From Meconema thalassinum (Eukaryota; Arthropoda; Insecta; Orthoptera; Tettigoniidae), in contig OX336389.2 in the NCBI GenBank assembly GCA_946902985.2, positions 979,846,482 to 979,910,481 on the forward strand: a DNA stretch of 64,000 nt. The letters are read 5' to 3'. The first letter of the stretch is position 1; each line of letters opens with the position of its first letter. The position numbers and the translations under genes were made by a program. Positions 46,275 through 58,894 of the stretch are shown here, piece by piece. The notes under the pieces were generated by a model. It did not search any database. It was not told where the DNA came from and saw only the letters and a list, made by a program, of their open reading frames with translations.

Positions 46275-48350
46275 TGGTAGGTTTTAGCTGAGGATTAACT
46301 CTACCTAAGGGATGATGATAATGAAAAAAAGGAAGTGGGTTTCGGTGTGGAGAACAAGTATGGGTAGATAGGACGGGAGTCCAATACAAAATAATAAAAC
46401 CAAACGGAAATATGTCTTGAGTAAAAAGTTCCTCCGCACAATGCCCGTGAGACACCTAAAGTGGGTAGGGACCTGATCACAGCTAACGGGAAATGTAGCT
46501 GGAGTTTGGTCTATTTGCAAGCAAGCAGCGAGCGTTCTTTCCCTCCCAAGCCGGTATTCCCCTACTATGGGGACGGGTAGTAGTCTGGCACGACAAAGTG
46601 TGTTAAGAGATACAAATTTACTGTTTCTCCTTTCAAAGGAGTTAGATTTAACCAAATGTTTAGTAAGGCTGAAATAATTTGAATTCGCCGTGATATTTTT
46701 TGTTCTGGGAACTGTTGGATCTCCGGCGAACGACCGAATGCTCCCGGAGAGGGAAGCGATAAAGCAGTTTTTAATGCTTTTTTGTAACAATTTTACTTGT
46801 TGTCTTGAAAATTTTTGGAAGAATACCAATTGTTGCACTTAAGGAAAACTAAGCTGTTACCCAGCAAGACGCCGATTAAAAGCTTAGAAAAGAGGAAGAA
46901 CCTCAAACCTAACTCAAATAAAACTGAAACTTTTGGAAAGAAACCATAAGTAAGAGAAAAAATTTCAACAAGTAGGAAGCTTGCAGAGCTAGCTGTACTT
47001 GCCTTAATGGCTTGCTAGGATTGGCTAAGAAAACCAAGAGAAACTTTGAAAATGTTGTTACTTGCAGTTTTAAGTCAAATGCAACAAGTAGTACGATCCT
47101 TGTTGTTTTACAGATTCGGAAAAAGAGTTTAAGCTTAATGGAAGAATCAGGGAAGTGAAGGTCCAGCCTACTCGTAATTCTAACGGTAAAGATAAAGAAC
47201 AAAGGAAAACACGTAATTTATTTAAACAATTTCAAACGGATTTAAGTGGAGAATAACAATTTAGAGCTATAAAATGTCCAGGTCTTAGACCTAATTATAA
47301 AAAGTTTACAATTTTCAAATACATGTTTCGAACTTGTGAAAGCACCAAAATATTTCAAAGATTTTAAAAGCTGTGCTTTTGAATAAGAAATTTGACGTTT
47401 ATAACAACAATTATGAAGGAATTATAACTTTGATAATTAGATCAGGTACAATGTAGGCACTTTTAGAATCCCTTCATGGAAACCGAAAAGGCTGTAAAAA
47501 ATATATTGAATTCCTGATAGTTACAGGAAAGAAGAAAAATTACAAGCGGAAATTACCGCTATTTTACATCGAAATTACTATGTTAAACATACAATATGTA
47601 CAGATCGTAATAACGAATCCTGAAGAGAAAAGATTGAGTACAAAAATTAATGATTAGAAAGTTAACAATTCCTGTACTAGCAGGATAAAAAGGAAATAAT
47701 AAAAATAAGTTTCTACAACTTCTTATATTTTCGCAGAATGAATAAATTTTACAAGGACAAAAATGGGAGGGCGCCAAACTTAGGGCGAGGCCTCATAGAG
47801 AAATAACCAGGTATATACATTAATTAGAAATTTGTTAGTAGAAGGTGTTTGGAAAAGGAGGATGGAAACATAATGTTCTGTCCAATTTTATTGCTCTCGT
47901 AGAACGCGGCGCGGAAGATTGTTAGCACACACAATCGAAGCACTGATAGTTTGTTGACAAGTTGAAAAACTTCACTATTGCAAGGTATGTGAGTTCGTAA
48001 AACAGGAGAAAGTTATTGCGGTTATGTAGAACACTTGGTTTAAGTTGAGCTTGACCGAATTTTGTGAGTTAAGAAGTTTATGCTTTGCAGTTGTATGATG
48101 AGGTAATGTTCCCACGGAGGCAAGCAAAATAGGTGTTGACCAGCAGTTTATGTAACGTAAATTCCTCAGTGAGGAAAATTATTCCCATATTTATAAGTGG
48201 AAAATTACTCAATTACTTTTCTGGTAGAAAAAATAGTTTCATATAGAAAGTTCCTGGGCGGTGAAGACAGTTGAATAGGGCAAGATAGTTCCCACGGCGG
48301 AAAAGGCTAAGTTTTATAGACAGTGGGTAGTATGAATTAAATCCCTCGTA
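46275..48350 (-). repeat. BEL 3' LTR (left copy), at least 2.08 kb
   Basis: Aligns with 54700-56648 over its whole length. It contains about 150 bp (near 47965-48135) missing from the other copy, and diverged short repeats around TTCCCACGG and CCTCAGTGAGG. BEL LTRs are usually a few hundred bp. The true outer end may extend beyond 48350, because the partner copy is truncated. Confidence 0.8.
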
Positions 48351-49170
48351 GTGGGAAGGTAATCCCAATCATTTAGTACAATAAGTACTTGGTTTCACTT
48401 TATAAAGCAAGCTTAGATAGTTAACGCATGACAAGAAAAATAATAACTTGAAGACGGTTATTGCACAATAGTTTGCAATTCTTCACTGTGTCTATAAAAT
48501 TGTATTAAAAGCACCAAAACATGTTAAAACATAGAAGTTTTGTACTTAGCTCATTTTTGTAGAGTAGGCGATGGTTCCTTGTAACCGTTGATCTAAAATG
48601 CAGACATGGCGTCTGATTCAAAATGTCTCTCGAGCACAGGAGACAAGCTCGTGAGAGAGCCCCAACTGTATGTTTGACGTCTAACGAAGAAGTGAGAGCA
48701 GCTCAACGACGCACGAAGGGACCAAGGAGGAGAAAAGGTGGGGGTAAGAGACAAGAGAGGATGCATCAGGGTAAACGACATAAGAAAAATTAAATTCTTG
48801 TACAGATCATAGAATTCTTCTTAGAGCGGTGTTCATGGAGATGTTAGCTGGCGACAATGACGAAGCCTGGTTGGACGGATTGATGAGGAAATCCTCTTGA
48901 GTTCAAAGAAATTGAAGAATTTCAGCAGTTAGCTGCTAGATGACGCTGGGTTGTCCATGGAAGATATATATCTAGAACAGACTCAAGTGAAACATAAATA
49001 CCTGAACAAGAGAAAAGAAATACAAATAGATCACTCTATTGGTGTCTGAAACGAAAGAAATTAAATAAAAGGTTTGAGCAAAGAGCAGCAAAAGCTAACT
49101 CTGCCTGACCGTGTATTCCAAAGAATACACCATACTGGGGGAAACACCAACAGAGAGCAGAAAAACAATG
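48351..49170 (-). other. BEL 3' region between pol and LTR, non-coding
   Basis: About 800 bp with no recognisable protein. It may include the unaligned end of the LTR and the polypurine tract, neither of which I can place. Confidence 0.4.
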
Positions 49171-49593
49171 TTAAAGGTTGAGAGGAAGGGGGGCAAATAA
49201 AGATAGGGGTCTTGTAATATGCCCATTTGTAGTCAAGATCCCAACCACCCTGACTCTTCCATCCCTTCCCGGGTAAAACTCGATCACCCTTCCGGAGATC
49301 CATACTAAAGGGGGGGGGGGGGAAGCATCCCTAACCAGAACCAGGTCCCCCACTCTGATGTCAGGATTAGAAAGAAGCCACTTCTGTCTCCGTTGCAAAG
49401 ACGTGAAATATTCCTGTTTCCACCTCTTCCAGAAAGAATTACGAAGAGCTTCAAGTTTACGCCAAACAATAGGCAAGTTAGAGTCTCTATAAGAGTTAGG
49501 AAGGGGAGGAGGGGAAGAAAGAGAAGTGCCTATAAGGAAGTGACCAGGTGTTAATGGAAGCAGATCAACAGGGTCATTAGAAAGCGGCGTCAA
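49171..49593 (-). pseudogene. BEL pol: integrase C-terminal domain
   Basis: LPLTPGHFLIG, then WKRWKQEYFTSLQRRQKW and VGDLVLVRDASPPPPLVW: the C-terminal domain that follows BEL/Pao integrases (DUF5641-type in family databases). A Pro run comes from a G/C homopolymer at 49312-49322, beyond which residues still match (GRVIEFYPGRDGRVRVV). It overlaps in another frame with 49061-49303, indicating that a shift in the homopolymer region is possible. Confidence 0.8.
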
Positions 49594-49647
49594 TGGGCGA
49601 GAATTAACACCACCTTCAATCAGAATAGACAGTGAGTTAAATTCTTC

Positions 49648-50172
49648 CTAAGTCAGAATACGACTACCTAAAACCTTTTTTAGATGACGTTTAGTTAGCT
49701 TGACACAAGATTCCCACCTACCGCCATGATGAGGGGCGTAAGGAGGTATAAACCGCCATTTAAAACCTTTAGAGTAGGATAAATTAGAAATTTGTTCCAT
49801 GGCAGGAGAAGATGTGAGTGCTTTCTTCCACAATGAAGCTGCGCCTTGAAAAGTGGAGGCGTTATCGGAGAACATTTCAGAGGGAACGCCACGCCTAGCA
49901 GTGAAGCGAGAAACAGCTGACAGAAAGTAAGAAGTAGAGGCATTTGTTACTAGTTCCAGATGGATCGCACCAGTGGCCATGCAAACGAAAAGAGAAACAT
50001 AGAGTTTTCCAAACAATTTGCGTTTAGCTTCAGGGGAATTACGTTGATATTGAAATGGACCCATATAATCCACACCAGTTAACGCAAAAGGACGAATAGG
50101 GGAAGAGCGGAAAGAAGGTAGATCGCCCATCAATTGGGTACTGACCTTAGGTTTCACCTTAAAGGGATGCAT
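49648..50172 (-). pseudogene. BEL pol: integrase catalytic core
   Basis: GVDYMGPF (first Asp), EMFSDNASTFQGA (second Asp) and APHHGGRWESCVK (catalytic Glu) in the spacing of retroviral-type integrases; LFVCMATGAIHLELV lies between. It starts after a frame change from the zinc-binding region and ends at a stop before the C-terminal domain. Confidence 0.87.
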
Positions 50173-50861
50173 TTGTGAATTACGGTAGAAACTTCATGAA
50201 CTCCATTTATTATCCAGTACTTTTCCCTTAATAAGCAAAGCAGAGTACGAGTGCCAACATGCAGATTACGATAATGAAAGTCACGTATGATCAAAGAGGT
50301 TACGTGATGTTTGGAGGGCAAAATAACAGGATGCTTTTTGACTTCAGGAAGTGAAGAGTGCGAAAGCCTACCGCCTACCCTGAGTAACCCATTGTCATCA
50401 AGGAAAGGGGCTAAGGCACGAAGACGACTAGATTTCGGAAGATTTTTCTTAGCGGATAGCAAAGACAACTCAGTAGAAAAGGCTTCTTGCTGTGTTAGCT
50501 GTAAAACTTTAATAGTAGCGAGATTTAATTCATGATTAGTTAAATGCGATTTAGGAAGAACGGGATGATCAACAACAAGATATTTCCATCTGAGAAGATA
50601 GGCAAAAATTCGAATCAGTTTGTGAAATGAAGAGTAGCGAGACAACAAGGGATATGAAACGTTGGAAATAAGACACAAAGCGGTAGATTTAGATACTTTA
50701 GTGTCAGGCAAGTTGTAGTTTGTGACAGGAAGTTTAGAATGCCAGCAAGAAGAGTCTTCAGTTAACCACGAGGGTTCATACCAGTACAACTGAGATGTTA
50801 TCAATTGAGAGGATAAGCAACCACGAGAGATGATGTCAGCGGGATTATCAGCGCTAGGCAC
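50154..50861 (-). pseudogene. BEL pol: end of RNase H and integrase zinc-binding domain
   Basis: NPADIISRG is the conserved end of the BEL RNase H region. Towards the C-terminus, GLLRVGGRLSHSSLP and SKHHVTSLIIRDFHYRNLHVGTR with a later Cys form the integrase HHCC zinc-binding domain. Overlaps the start of the next ORF by 19 bp in another frame. Confidence 0.85.
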
Positions 50862-50942
50862 ATGTTTCCATTGACATCCCGAAGAAAGGGTTTGAATTTT
50901 AGAAACTCTCTTTGCAACAAAGTTTTGCCAGTGGGTGGGATT

Positions 50943-51371
50943 TTAGGCGATCCATGAAAGAGTGATTATGGAATCGCTCCACAGATAGGTTTGCGAAAAT
51001 TCGACTTTTAAGACTTTCTGCAGTTTTTTGGCAAGTTCTGCGGCCATGAGTGCAGCACACAATTCGAGCCTAGGCAAAGTAATAGTTTTAAGCGGAGCTA
51101 CTTTAGATTTGGCACAAATAAGGTTTGAAAGTGAAGATTCGTTTAGAGGATTGCGATAAACCAAATATGCGCAGCAACCGTAAGCTTTCTCGGAGCTGTC
51201 AGCAAAAACATGAAGAAAGAACGATGTGTTAGGAGGAGCGTTAATTAAATTTCTAGGAATTTCAATAAGAGAAAGATCAAGTAGACTGCATCGAGAAGAG
51301 AGCCATCTATTAAGAAAAGAAGGGGGAACAGCATCGTCCCATTCACATTTAAGAGACCATAGCTCTTGCAT
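50943..51371 (-). pseudogene. BEL pol: RNase H
   Basis: LHVFADSSEKAYGCCAYL (catalytic Asp), APLKTITLPRLELCAAL (Glu) and LWSDSIITLSWI (Asp), the signature of BEL/Pao RNase H. Upstream (51577-51372) the RT-RNase H linker is out of frame. Confidence 0.85.
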
Positions 51372-51576
51372 GAAAAGCTTGGCTATAACAATAACCGGCG
51401 CAAGAAATTGGAGAGGCTCGAAAATTTTTGCAATTTCAAATAAAATTTGCCTTTCGTGTTAGGGAGCTCTTCGGAGAGCGAGATTTTATAGATGAGAGTA
51501 TCAGTGCGAGTGCACCAGTGTACTCCAGGCGTTTTTATGGATTCGGAATCTCCGCAAATTTTGACGGAAAATGGGT

Positions 51577-52134
51577 CTACATCTTCAATGGGAAATTGGG
51601 CAAGAAACTCAGGGGAATTTGAATTCCAATTATGAAATGGGAATCATCCATTTTTAACAATGCTTTCAGTTCCAATGATATGAAAGAAGCTTCCTCAAGA
51701 GTCGGAAAGGACTGGAGATAATCATCAACATAAAAGGATGTAGTTAGAGCTTCGGAGGCTTTAGCATCAAATAAATGCCCATCTTGAGAGGCTAACATAT
51801 GTAAGGACCGGATGGCAAGGAAAGCGGAATGTTTTAGACCATACGAAACTGTTTTTAAGCGAATTATTTTAATAGGTTTACTGGTTTCGTCACGCCACAA
51901 GATTCTTTGGAGATCTTGTTGTTCGGATTGAATTAATACTTGACCGTACATTTGCTTGATATCCGCGATAACTGCTATAGGGAACAGACGAAAATTTAAA
52001 AGAATAGTAGACAAATCGGACTGAATAGCGGGCCCAGAGTGAAGAGTATCGTTGAGACTGTTGCCATTGGCGTCAGGTGATGACCCATTAAACACGACTT
52101 GGATTTTATCCTTTACAAGAGGGTTCTTCCACAC
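51577..52134 (-). pseudogene. BEL pol: reverse transcriptase
   Basis: SLNDTLHSGPAIQSDL, IAVIADIKQMYGQV (catalytic Asp; Pao types often have KMYRQ), VSYGLKHSAFLAIRSL and TTSFYVDDYLQSF (YVDD box). It starts within the RT fingers; the preceding part is in the frame of 52106-52579. Confidence 0.87.
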
Positions 52135-52579
52135 AGGATGATGATTTAAGATACAGTTTCTTTTGGGGGGTATAATTCGTCATCAGATTTGCTGACAACC
52201 TCCATATGATCCAAACTTTCGTATTCGTCCTTGAACTCAGTGTACTGTTGTTTGACGAGAGGATCTTTCTTAAATTTGCTCTCGATAGCAAAGAGAGCTT
52301 TTCGAGTTTGGGTTGGGAATTGGTAAGTTTTGGAGGGCTGAGTAATCTTGGCATTTGGACAATGAATCGGCCTTCGGGCGTGCGAGTAGTGGTAGAAACG
52401 AAGAGTTGCTCACAGAATTCATTTTCTGAGGAGGTTAAGCTAGGGGAATCAATATTTTCAAGTTTCCAAAACTGTTCCAAATCAGTACTTGCAAAGTAAC
52501 ATTGCGATACAGGTTGGGGGGAATAATGAGGAAGTTGACCAGTAACAATCCAACCAAAATTAGTGTCTCTGGCAAACAC
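52106..52579 (-). pseudogene. BEL pol: protease-RT linker
   Basis: FGWIVTGQL is the motif found after the protease in BEL pol, followed by ENEFCEQLFVSTTTRTPEGRFIVQMP. The Glu-rich, Lys-rich linker to the RT follows in this frame up to the frame change at about 52134. Confidence 0.75.
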
Positions 52580-52905
52580 GTTTGAAGATAGTTTACGAAT
52601 TTGTTTACGAAGGCAATTCCAAAAAACATTGGCACTGAAAAGTATATCAATGGGACCTTGTATATTAAACAGAGGATTGGCTAACCTTAAATGAGAAGGA
52701 ATATTCAGACTGAGATATCAACAGAGTGGCTTGGAGTATCCTCTCCGATGCTGTTAAGAATGAGGCAATTAAGTTTGAGAAAATTATTTCTATGACAAGT
52801 ATCCTTTATGGTTAGTTTTGAGAATTGCAACGCTTGTGATTTTAAACTGTTAATGCCTGATACATTGATAGAAGTGGGAGTTACAGGAAGGCCTAGTTTT
52901 TTGAT

Positions 52906-53217
52906 TTAAGAATTGGAAACGAAATCGTGGGTAGCCGCTGAATCAAGAAGACCTCGTGCACGGACCCATTTGCCAGATTTATCCTGAACTTCAATTTGAA
53001 CAGTGGATAATAATACTTGAACACTACGCAAAGACTTAGCGTTTTGAATAAAAGATGAAGCATTGGGACTGCTAGTATTATCACTTTTTTGAGAAGTGGA
53101 TGCTGCTGATGACCTCGATTGATCATGACGATGCAATAACGTGTGATGTGCTTTTTCGCAATGGAAACAGCGTCTGGAGGACTTGCAATTAGAAGCAGAA
53201 TGCTTAGAGAGAGGCAA
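52906..53217 (-). pseudogene. BEL zinc knuckle and aspartic protease
   Basis: CFHCEKAHHTLLH is a CCHC-type knuckle, followed by a Ser-rich linker and ARGLLDSAATHDFVS, the protease active site (DSA). BEL gag knuckles normally lie directly upstream of the protease, as here. 52650-52905 downstream is not open. Confidence 0.8.
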
Positions 53218-53556
53218 TTAAAAATATTTGTTCTGTGCTACTAAATTCCTTCTGTCATCAACTGATATTTCCTTAAAGGATTTACATAAGTATAAAGCAT
53301 GGGAATCTTTGCAAAGTATGCACTTTAACGGTTCATTTAAACTTTTACGGGGTTCACTTGAGTATTTAAAGCAAGAGAACTTGCAATACGGCGTTCACTA
53401 GACCTAGTTTGGTAACCAGTGGCGTGTGACTTGGTTTAGAAGAGCTAGACCCAGGTTTTTGAGTGCTAGACGCTGCATATTAGTTTTTGGACTTAAGAGA
53501 CAATGATTCAAATCTAAAGTTAGGAGAAGAGGTTTCACTTTGGTTAGCTAAAGCGG

Positions 53557-54464
53557 TTAAAGTTGACATCTAGCATTTATGAATGTGACTAAATGTTCGT
53601 AAGAATAATCATCATTGTTAGAAAGTTCAACTTCCCAAGCTTTAAGGGTAGCAGTGTCAACTTTAGAAACCACTAAATGTATTAGGAAAGTGTCCCAATG
53701 GTCAGTGGGTTGATCTAATTGGGATAATGCTTTTACATGAAGTTGTGTGGTATCGATGAGAGTACGCAAACTAGTGACGTCATTATGTTGTGGCGGAGAC
53801 AAGTTAAATAGAGCTTTCATATGGCGTTGAATACGTAACCGTAGATTACCGTATCTTTCCTTCAATAAATTAAAGGCAATGGGGTAGTTTTCGGCACTTA
53901 ATGGAAGTGCTTCAACTAACTGCAGGGCTTGACCCTGGAGAATGGATCTCAAATAATGAAATTTGTAGATGATTTGAATGTCTTCATTGTCATGAACAAG
54001 GGAGCAAAAAAGTTCGTTAAAAGAATCCCAAGTGGATTCATCTCCTGAGAAGTGGGGCAAATTGATTTTGGGAAGTATTGGTTTCTGTTTGAGAGTGCCC
54101 TCACGAGACGAGGTTTGCTGTTCGTGGAGGGAACCAAGAACAGAAACGTCCTTTTTATGTTCTTCTTCAAGTTGGCGAATTATTTTAAAAGCAGAGCCAA
54201 TGCCTTCGTTGTATTGATTTTCTACTTCTACTCGATCGGCTGATTGATTGAGCATGCGAGTTTCGATTTCGGTTTGAATATTACAATAATTTTCAAAGAA
54301 CGTTCATAGTCTTGTACACGGTGTTTAAATAAATCTAATTGAGCTTCTGAAGGATCAAGATTTCTGATGTATTTTTTAAATCGGGTGATTTGCCCTTTAT
54401 AAGACGCTCGTTCGGCGGTAAGCTTTTCATCCCTACCTTCTTTGTCTTTATCTGTGGGAGCCAT
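53557..54464 (-). pseudogene. BEL gag, frameshifted
   Basis: Starts MAPTDKDKEGRDEKL at 54464; the first 78 codons (coiled-coil-like) are followed by a frame change near 54240 and a second frame, 54255-53557. The second frame has LPKINLPHFSGDESTWDSF and ILQGQALQLVEALPLSAENYPIAFNLLKERYG, the DUF1759-type gag region of BEL/Pao elements. The gag C-terminus (53220-53556) is not open. Confidence 0.85.
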
Positions 54465-54699
54465 GGCGAAATGGGTTAATTAAAGTATAACTTACGAAAC
54501 TGTGGAGTTTTGGAAATGCTGTCAGACTGGCAGCAGCAAACAAGTTGAAAGAGAGAGAGCCACCAAAGGAGACAGGAGCAACCTCCTTCCCCCTCACCAG
54601 CTCTTCACAGCGAAGTTATAGCTGAAAAATTCAAAGCAGATATTAGTAATTTGCAAAGTAATGAGAAATGGATTCTCCCGGGTTTCTGGGACCAAATTT

Positions 54700-56648
54700 T
54701 GGTAAGTTTTAGCTGAGGATTAACTCTACCTAAGGGATGATGATAGTGAAAAAAAAGAAGTGGGTTTCGGTGTGGAGAACAAGTATGGGTAGATAGGATG
54801 GGAGTCCAATACAAAATAATAAAACCAAACGGAAATAAGTCTTCAGTAAAAAGTTCCTCCGCACAATGCCCGTGAGACACCTAAAGTGGGTAGGGACCTG
54901 ATCACAGCTAACGGGAAATGTAGCTGGAGCTTGGTCTATTTGCAAGCAATCGGCCAGCGTTCTTTCCCTCCCAAGCCGGTATTCCCCTACTATGGGGACG
55001 GGTAGAAGTCTGGCAAGACAAAGAGTGTTAAGAGATACAGATTTACTGTTTCTCCTTTCAAAGGAGTTAGATTTAGCCAAATGTTCTGTAAGGCTGAAAT
55101 AATTTGAATTCGCCGTGATATTTTTTGTTCTGGGAACTGTTAGATCTCCGGCGAACGACCGAATGCTCCCGGAGAGGGAAGCGATAAAGCAGTTTTTAAT
55201 GCTTTTTGTAACAATTTTACTTGTTGTCTTGAAATTTTTTGGAAGAATACCAATTGTTGCACTTAAGGAAAACTAAGATGTTACCCAGCAAGACGCCGAT
55301 TAAAAGCTTAGAAAAGAGGAAGAACCTCAAACCTAACTCAAATAAAACTGAAACTTTTGGAAAGAAACCAACCATAAGTAAGAGAAAAAATCTCAACAAG
55401 TAGGAAGCTTGCAGAGCTAGCTGTACTTGCCTTAATGGCTTGCTAGGATTGGCTAAGAAAACCAAGAGAAACTTTGAAAATGTTGTTACTTGCAGTTCTA
55501 AGTCAAATGCAACAAGTAGTACGAACCTTGTTGTTTTACAGATTCGGAAAAAGAGTTTAAGCTTAAAGGAAGAATCATGGATGTGAAGGTCCTGGCTACT
55601 CGTAATTCTAACGGTTAAGATAAAGAACAAAGGAAAACAAGTAATTTATTTAAAGAATTTCAAACGGTAAAATAATAACAATACTTAAAGTTTGATTTTG
55701 GTTTTAAGTGGAGAATAATAATTTAGAGCTATAAAATGTCAAGGTCTTAGACCTAATTATAAGAAGTTTACAATTTTCAAATACAAGTTTGGAACTTGTG
55801 AAAGCACCAAAATCTTTCAAAGATTTTAAAAGCTGTGCTTTTGAATAAGAAATTTGACGTTTATAACAACAATTATGAAGGAATTATAACTTTGACAATT
55901 AGATCAGATACAATGTGGGCACTTTTAGAATCCCTTTGTGGAAACCGAAAAGGCTGTAAAAAATATATTGAATTCCTGATAGTTACAGGAAAGAAGAAAA
56001 ATTACAAGCGGAAATTACCGCTATTTTACACCAAAATTACTATGTTAAACATACAATATGTACAGATCGTAATAACGAATCCTTAAGAGAAAAGATTGAG
56101 TACAAAAATTAATGATTAGAAAGTTAACAATTCCTGTACTACAGGATAAAAAGGAAAGAATAAAAATAAGTTTCTACAACTTCTTATATTTTCGCAAAAT
56201 GAATAAATTTTACATGGACAAAAATGGGAGGGCGCCAAACTTAGGGCGAGGCCTCATAGAGAAATAACCAGGTATATACATTAATTAGAAATTTGTTAGT
56301 AGAAGGTGTTTGGAAAAGGAGGATGGAAACATAATGTTCTGTCCAATTTTATTGCTCTCGTAGAACGCGGCGCGGAAGATTGTTAGCACACACAATCGAA
56401 GCACTGATAGTTTGTTGACAAGTTGACAAGGGTTTGACCAGCAGTTTATGTAACGTAAATTCCTCAGTGAGGAAAAGTATTCCCATATTTAGAAGTCGAA
56501 AATTACTCGATTGCTTTACTGGTAGAAAAAATAGCTTCATATAGAAAGTTCCAGGGCGGTGAAGACAGTTGAATAGGGCAAGATAGTTCCCACGGCGGAG
56601 AAGGCTAAGTTTTATAGACAGTGGGTATTATGAATTAAATCCCTCGTA
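54700..56648 (-). repeat. BEL 5' LTR (right copy), truncated
   Basis: Direct repeat of 46275-48350, with a deletion of about 150 bp near 56428. It stops at CCCTCGTA (56648), where sequence related to the palindromic element's terminus begins. Confidence 0.8.
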
Positions 56649-57565
56649 AGTAGGGGGCAGTGGTGGTTCTAACCCACAGAGTCAAACAGCTAGACCCCTA
56701 AGCTACTCAAGGGGGGGCTGTGCGGGTTCTAACGCAGACACGTTTAGATATTTCCCGAACCCATGGTTGGATTTTAACAAATGAGGTGTCGTAGGACTCG
56801 GGCAAAAACCCTCTTTCCTCTGGACAACTTATTTCAACCCTAAAATAAAACCTACCCACTACCAGGGGTGAAATAGTATTTTCTTAGTAAAAGTTGCTTT
56901 CCATGTGCTACATATATACAGGTCATTGCTGATAGGAAATTAAACGTTGATACACAGAGGATGCATGTGAAAGATGAATAGCCACTATGAATTAACATTT
57001 TTATTTTTTATTTTACGCATACGCACTAAGGGCTTTTGTAAGAGGGCGGGCTTTTTGAATAATGATTTATAGATGAGGAGTGATGGGAGTCCTAAGACAC
57101 ATGGCGTGGCTGAGCCAAAAAAACAAACATGGTGGCCATGCGAATGTTTAATAATTAATAGCTCGCAAACCCATGGTCGGATTTTTACAAATGAGGTGTC
57201 ATAGGACTCTGGATCGTCCTCTTTCCTATGGACCACTCGTTATATTTTTCAAAATTTTTGTCAACGAGTTGACGCCGTAATGAATTAGCATTTTTTTGTT
57301 TTGTTTTTTGTTTTTACGCATTCGCGCTTGGTGATTTTGTAAGAGGGCGGGCTTTTTGAATAAAGATTTTTGAATGAGTGTTTTCTTTAAGAATTTAACC
57401 AAAAGATCGAAAACTAATAGGTCATGCGCTTTTCATATCTCATGAACCAATAAGGCTAGGGACTTGTATAAGGGGTCGTTGGACTTGAAATGACGCTCCC
57501 TTTTTGAATGTATTTTTGAAATATTGCCAAAGGGCCTAACGACACTTTTGCTAAAAAAAACATTT
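56649..57565. repeat. Two diverged copies of the palindromic element's terminal region
   Basis: 56750-57060 and 57130-57380 both contain ACAAATGAGGTGTC, CCCTCTTTCC-like and GACAACTTATTTCAACCC-like blocks and CGGGCTTTTTGAATAA. They then join a stretch with CCAAAGGGCCTAAC (57530), which matches 18405-18416. Same orientation as the left arm of the palindrome. Confidence 0.65.
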
Positions 57566-57638
57566 GGAAAACAATAAAAATAAAAAAATAAATCCTATCC
57601 GGCCACTGAGACCATGCCCTCTTTGAAAAAATCCATGG

Positions 57639-58260
57639 CTATTTCGATGGAACGGCGAGTTGTAATACGACGGTTCGTTTTTCGATGTGGCGGACCACGG
57701 AAGCCATGCTTGCCAATGCATTCATTGCTATTTCATGAGCCATGGATCGCAGAAGTTTATGCGATGATTCACTGGCCAAGGTGACCATGCTTGCAAATGC
57801 ATGAATCGATATTTCATGAACCATGGATCGCAGAGGTTTATTCGATGATTCGCTGGCCAAGGTGACCATGCTTGCAAATTCATGCAACGATATTTCATGA
57901 ACCATGGATCGCAGAGGTTTATGCGATGATTCGCTGGCCAAGGTGACCATGCTTGCAAATGCATGAATTGATATTTCATGAACCATGGATCGCAGAGGTT
58001 TATGCGATGATTCGCTGGCCAAGGTGACCATGATTGCAAATGCATGAATCGACATTTCATGAACCATGAATCGCAGAGGTTTATGCTATGATTCGCTGGT
58101 AAAGGTGACCATGCTTGCAAATGCATGAATCGATATTTCGTGAACCATGATCACAGAGGCTTATGTGATGATTCGCTGGTCAAAATGGCCATCCTTGTAA
58201 ATGCATGAATCGATATTTCATGAACCTTGGATTGCAGAGGTGTATGCAATGGTTCAACTC
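57639..58260. repeat. Satellite-like array of 81-bp units
   Basis: About seven units; the marker GGTGACCATGCTTGCAAAT recurs at 57780, 57861, 57942 and (variant) 58023, a period of 81 bp, that is 27 codons. The minus strand stays open for 142 and 132 codons in two frames purely because of that. Further single units occur near 58390 and 60470-60545. Confidence 0.85.
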
Positions 58261-58599
58261 ATGCTTGGTAAAGGCGTGATTGAAAAATGATAAATGCCTT
58301 ATCATAACAGTAATGTATTATTCAAATGGTTAAAGCCTAGCACGCTAACCCGTAAGCTATGAATGAACGAAACCGGTGGTCGGGCATGGCGTTTCATGCT
58401 TGCAAAATGCATTCATTGCTGTTTCAAAAATAATGGATCATAGAGCTGTATGTAATGGTTCAACTCATGCTTGGTAAAGACAGGATTGAAAAATGAAAAT
58501 CCACAGCCAGCTTTTAGTTGACCGAGCAGGTTAGGAAATGGAATGAATGAATCCTTCATTTAGCGGTGAGGATTTGAAACAGTGCTGGTTGCTAAAGCC

Positions 58600-58690
58600 T
58601 GTCGAACTTTCCTGGCTAACACAAAAGCGAATACAAAAGCCAATACAAAAGCCAACACAAAAGCCAACACAAAGAGCGAACAACTCAAGT
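58600..58690. repeat. AAGCCAA-type minisatellite, short array
   Basis: Units of 12 bp such as AAGCCAATACAA/AAGCCAACACAA. A longer array is at 60640-61050. The motif resembles the TAAGCCACC units at the palindrome centre. Confidence 0.7.
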
Positions 58691-58894
58691 GCAATGCCCA
58701 TTTTAATGGGTGAGGGCTTAAACAATAATTTTGACATTTCGAAGTTCTTCTTCGATTTCTTGAATTTCTCAATCATGTCCGATATGGCTGGCTAAATGTT
58801 CATGATGGGTGGTTGTAGATAGATAGAGAGAGAGGATACCGCTAGGCGTGTGTTTTAACAAGACTATTACTGGTTATAATGACCGTGTTTAATA

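Larger units (their letters stand above)
46275..56648 (-). mobile_element. BEL/Pao LTR retrotransposon with LTRs of about 2 kb
   Basis: Two long direct repeats (46275-48350 and 54700-56648) enclose a minus-strand gag-pol in BEL order: DUF1759-type gag, CCHC knuckle, aspartic protease, RT, RNase H, integrase. Each LTR's inner left end reads TGGTA(G/A)G, that is ...CA at the 3' end of the LTR. The candidate primer site next to the 5' LTR is TGGTCCCAGAAACCC (complement of 54682-54696). The coding region is broken into at least eight pieces. The outer end at 56648 is cut off by foreign repeat sequence, so no target duplication can be shown. Confidence 0.88.

Noticed and set aside
48593..49303. 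ORFs in the BEL 3' region
   Set aside because: No motif; 49061-49303 is only the alternative frame of the integrase C-terminus after a G/C homopolymer.
57639..58126. Two repeat proteins of 142 and 132 codons as genes
   Set aside because: Both come from the same 81-bp array in different frames; the period divisible by three explains the lack of stops.
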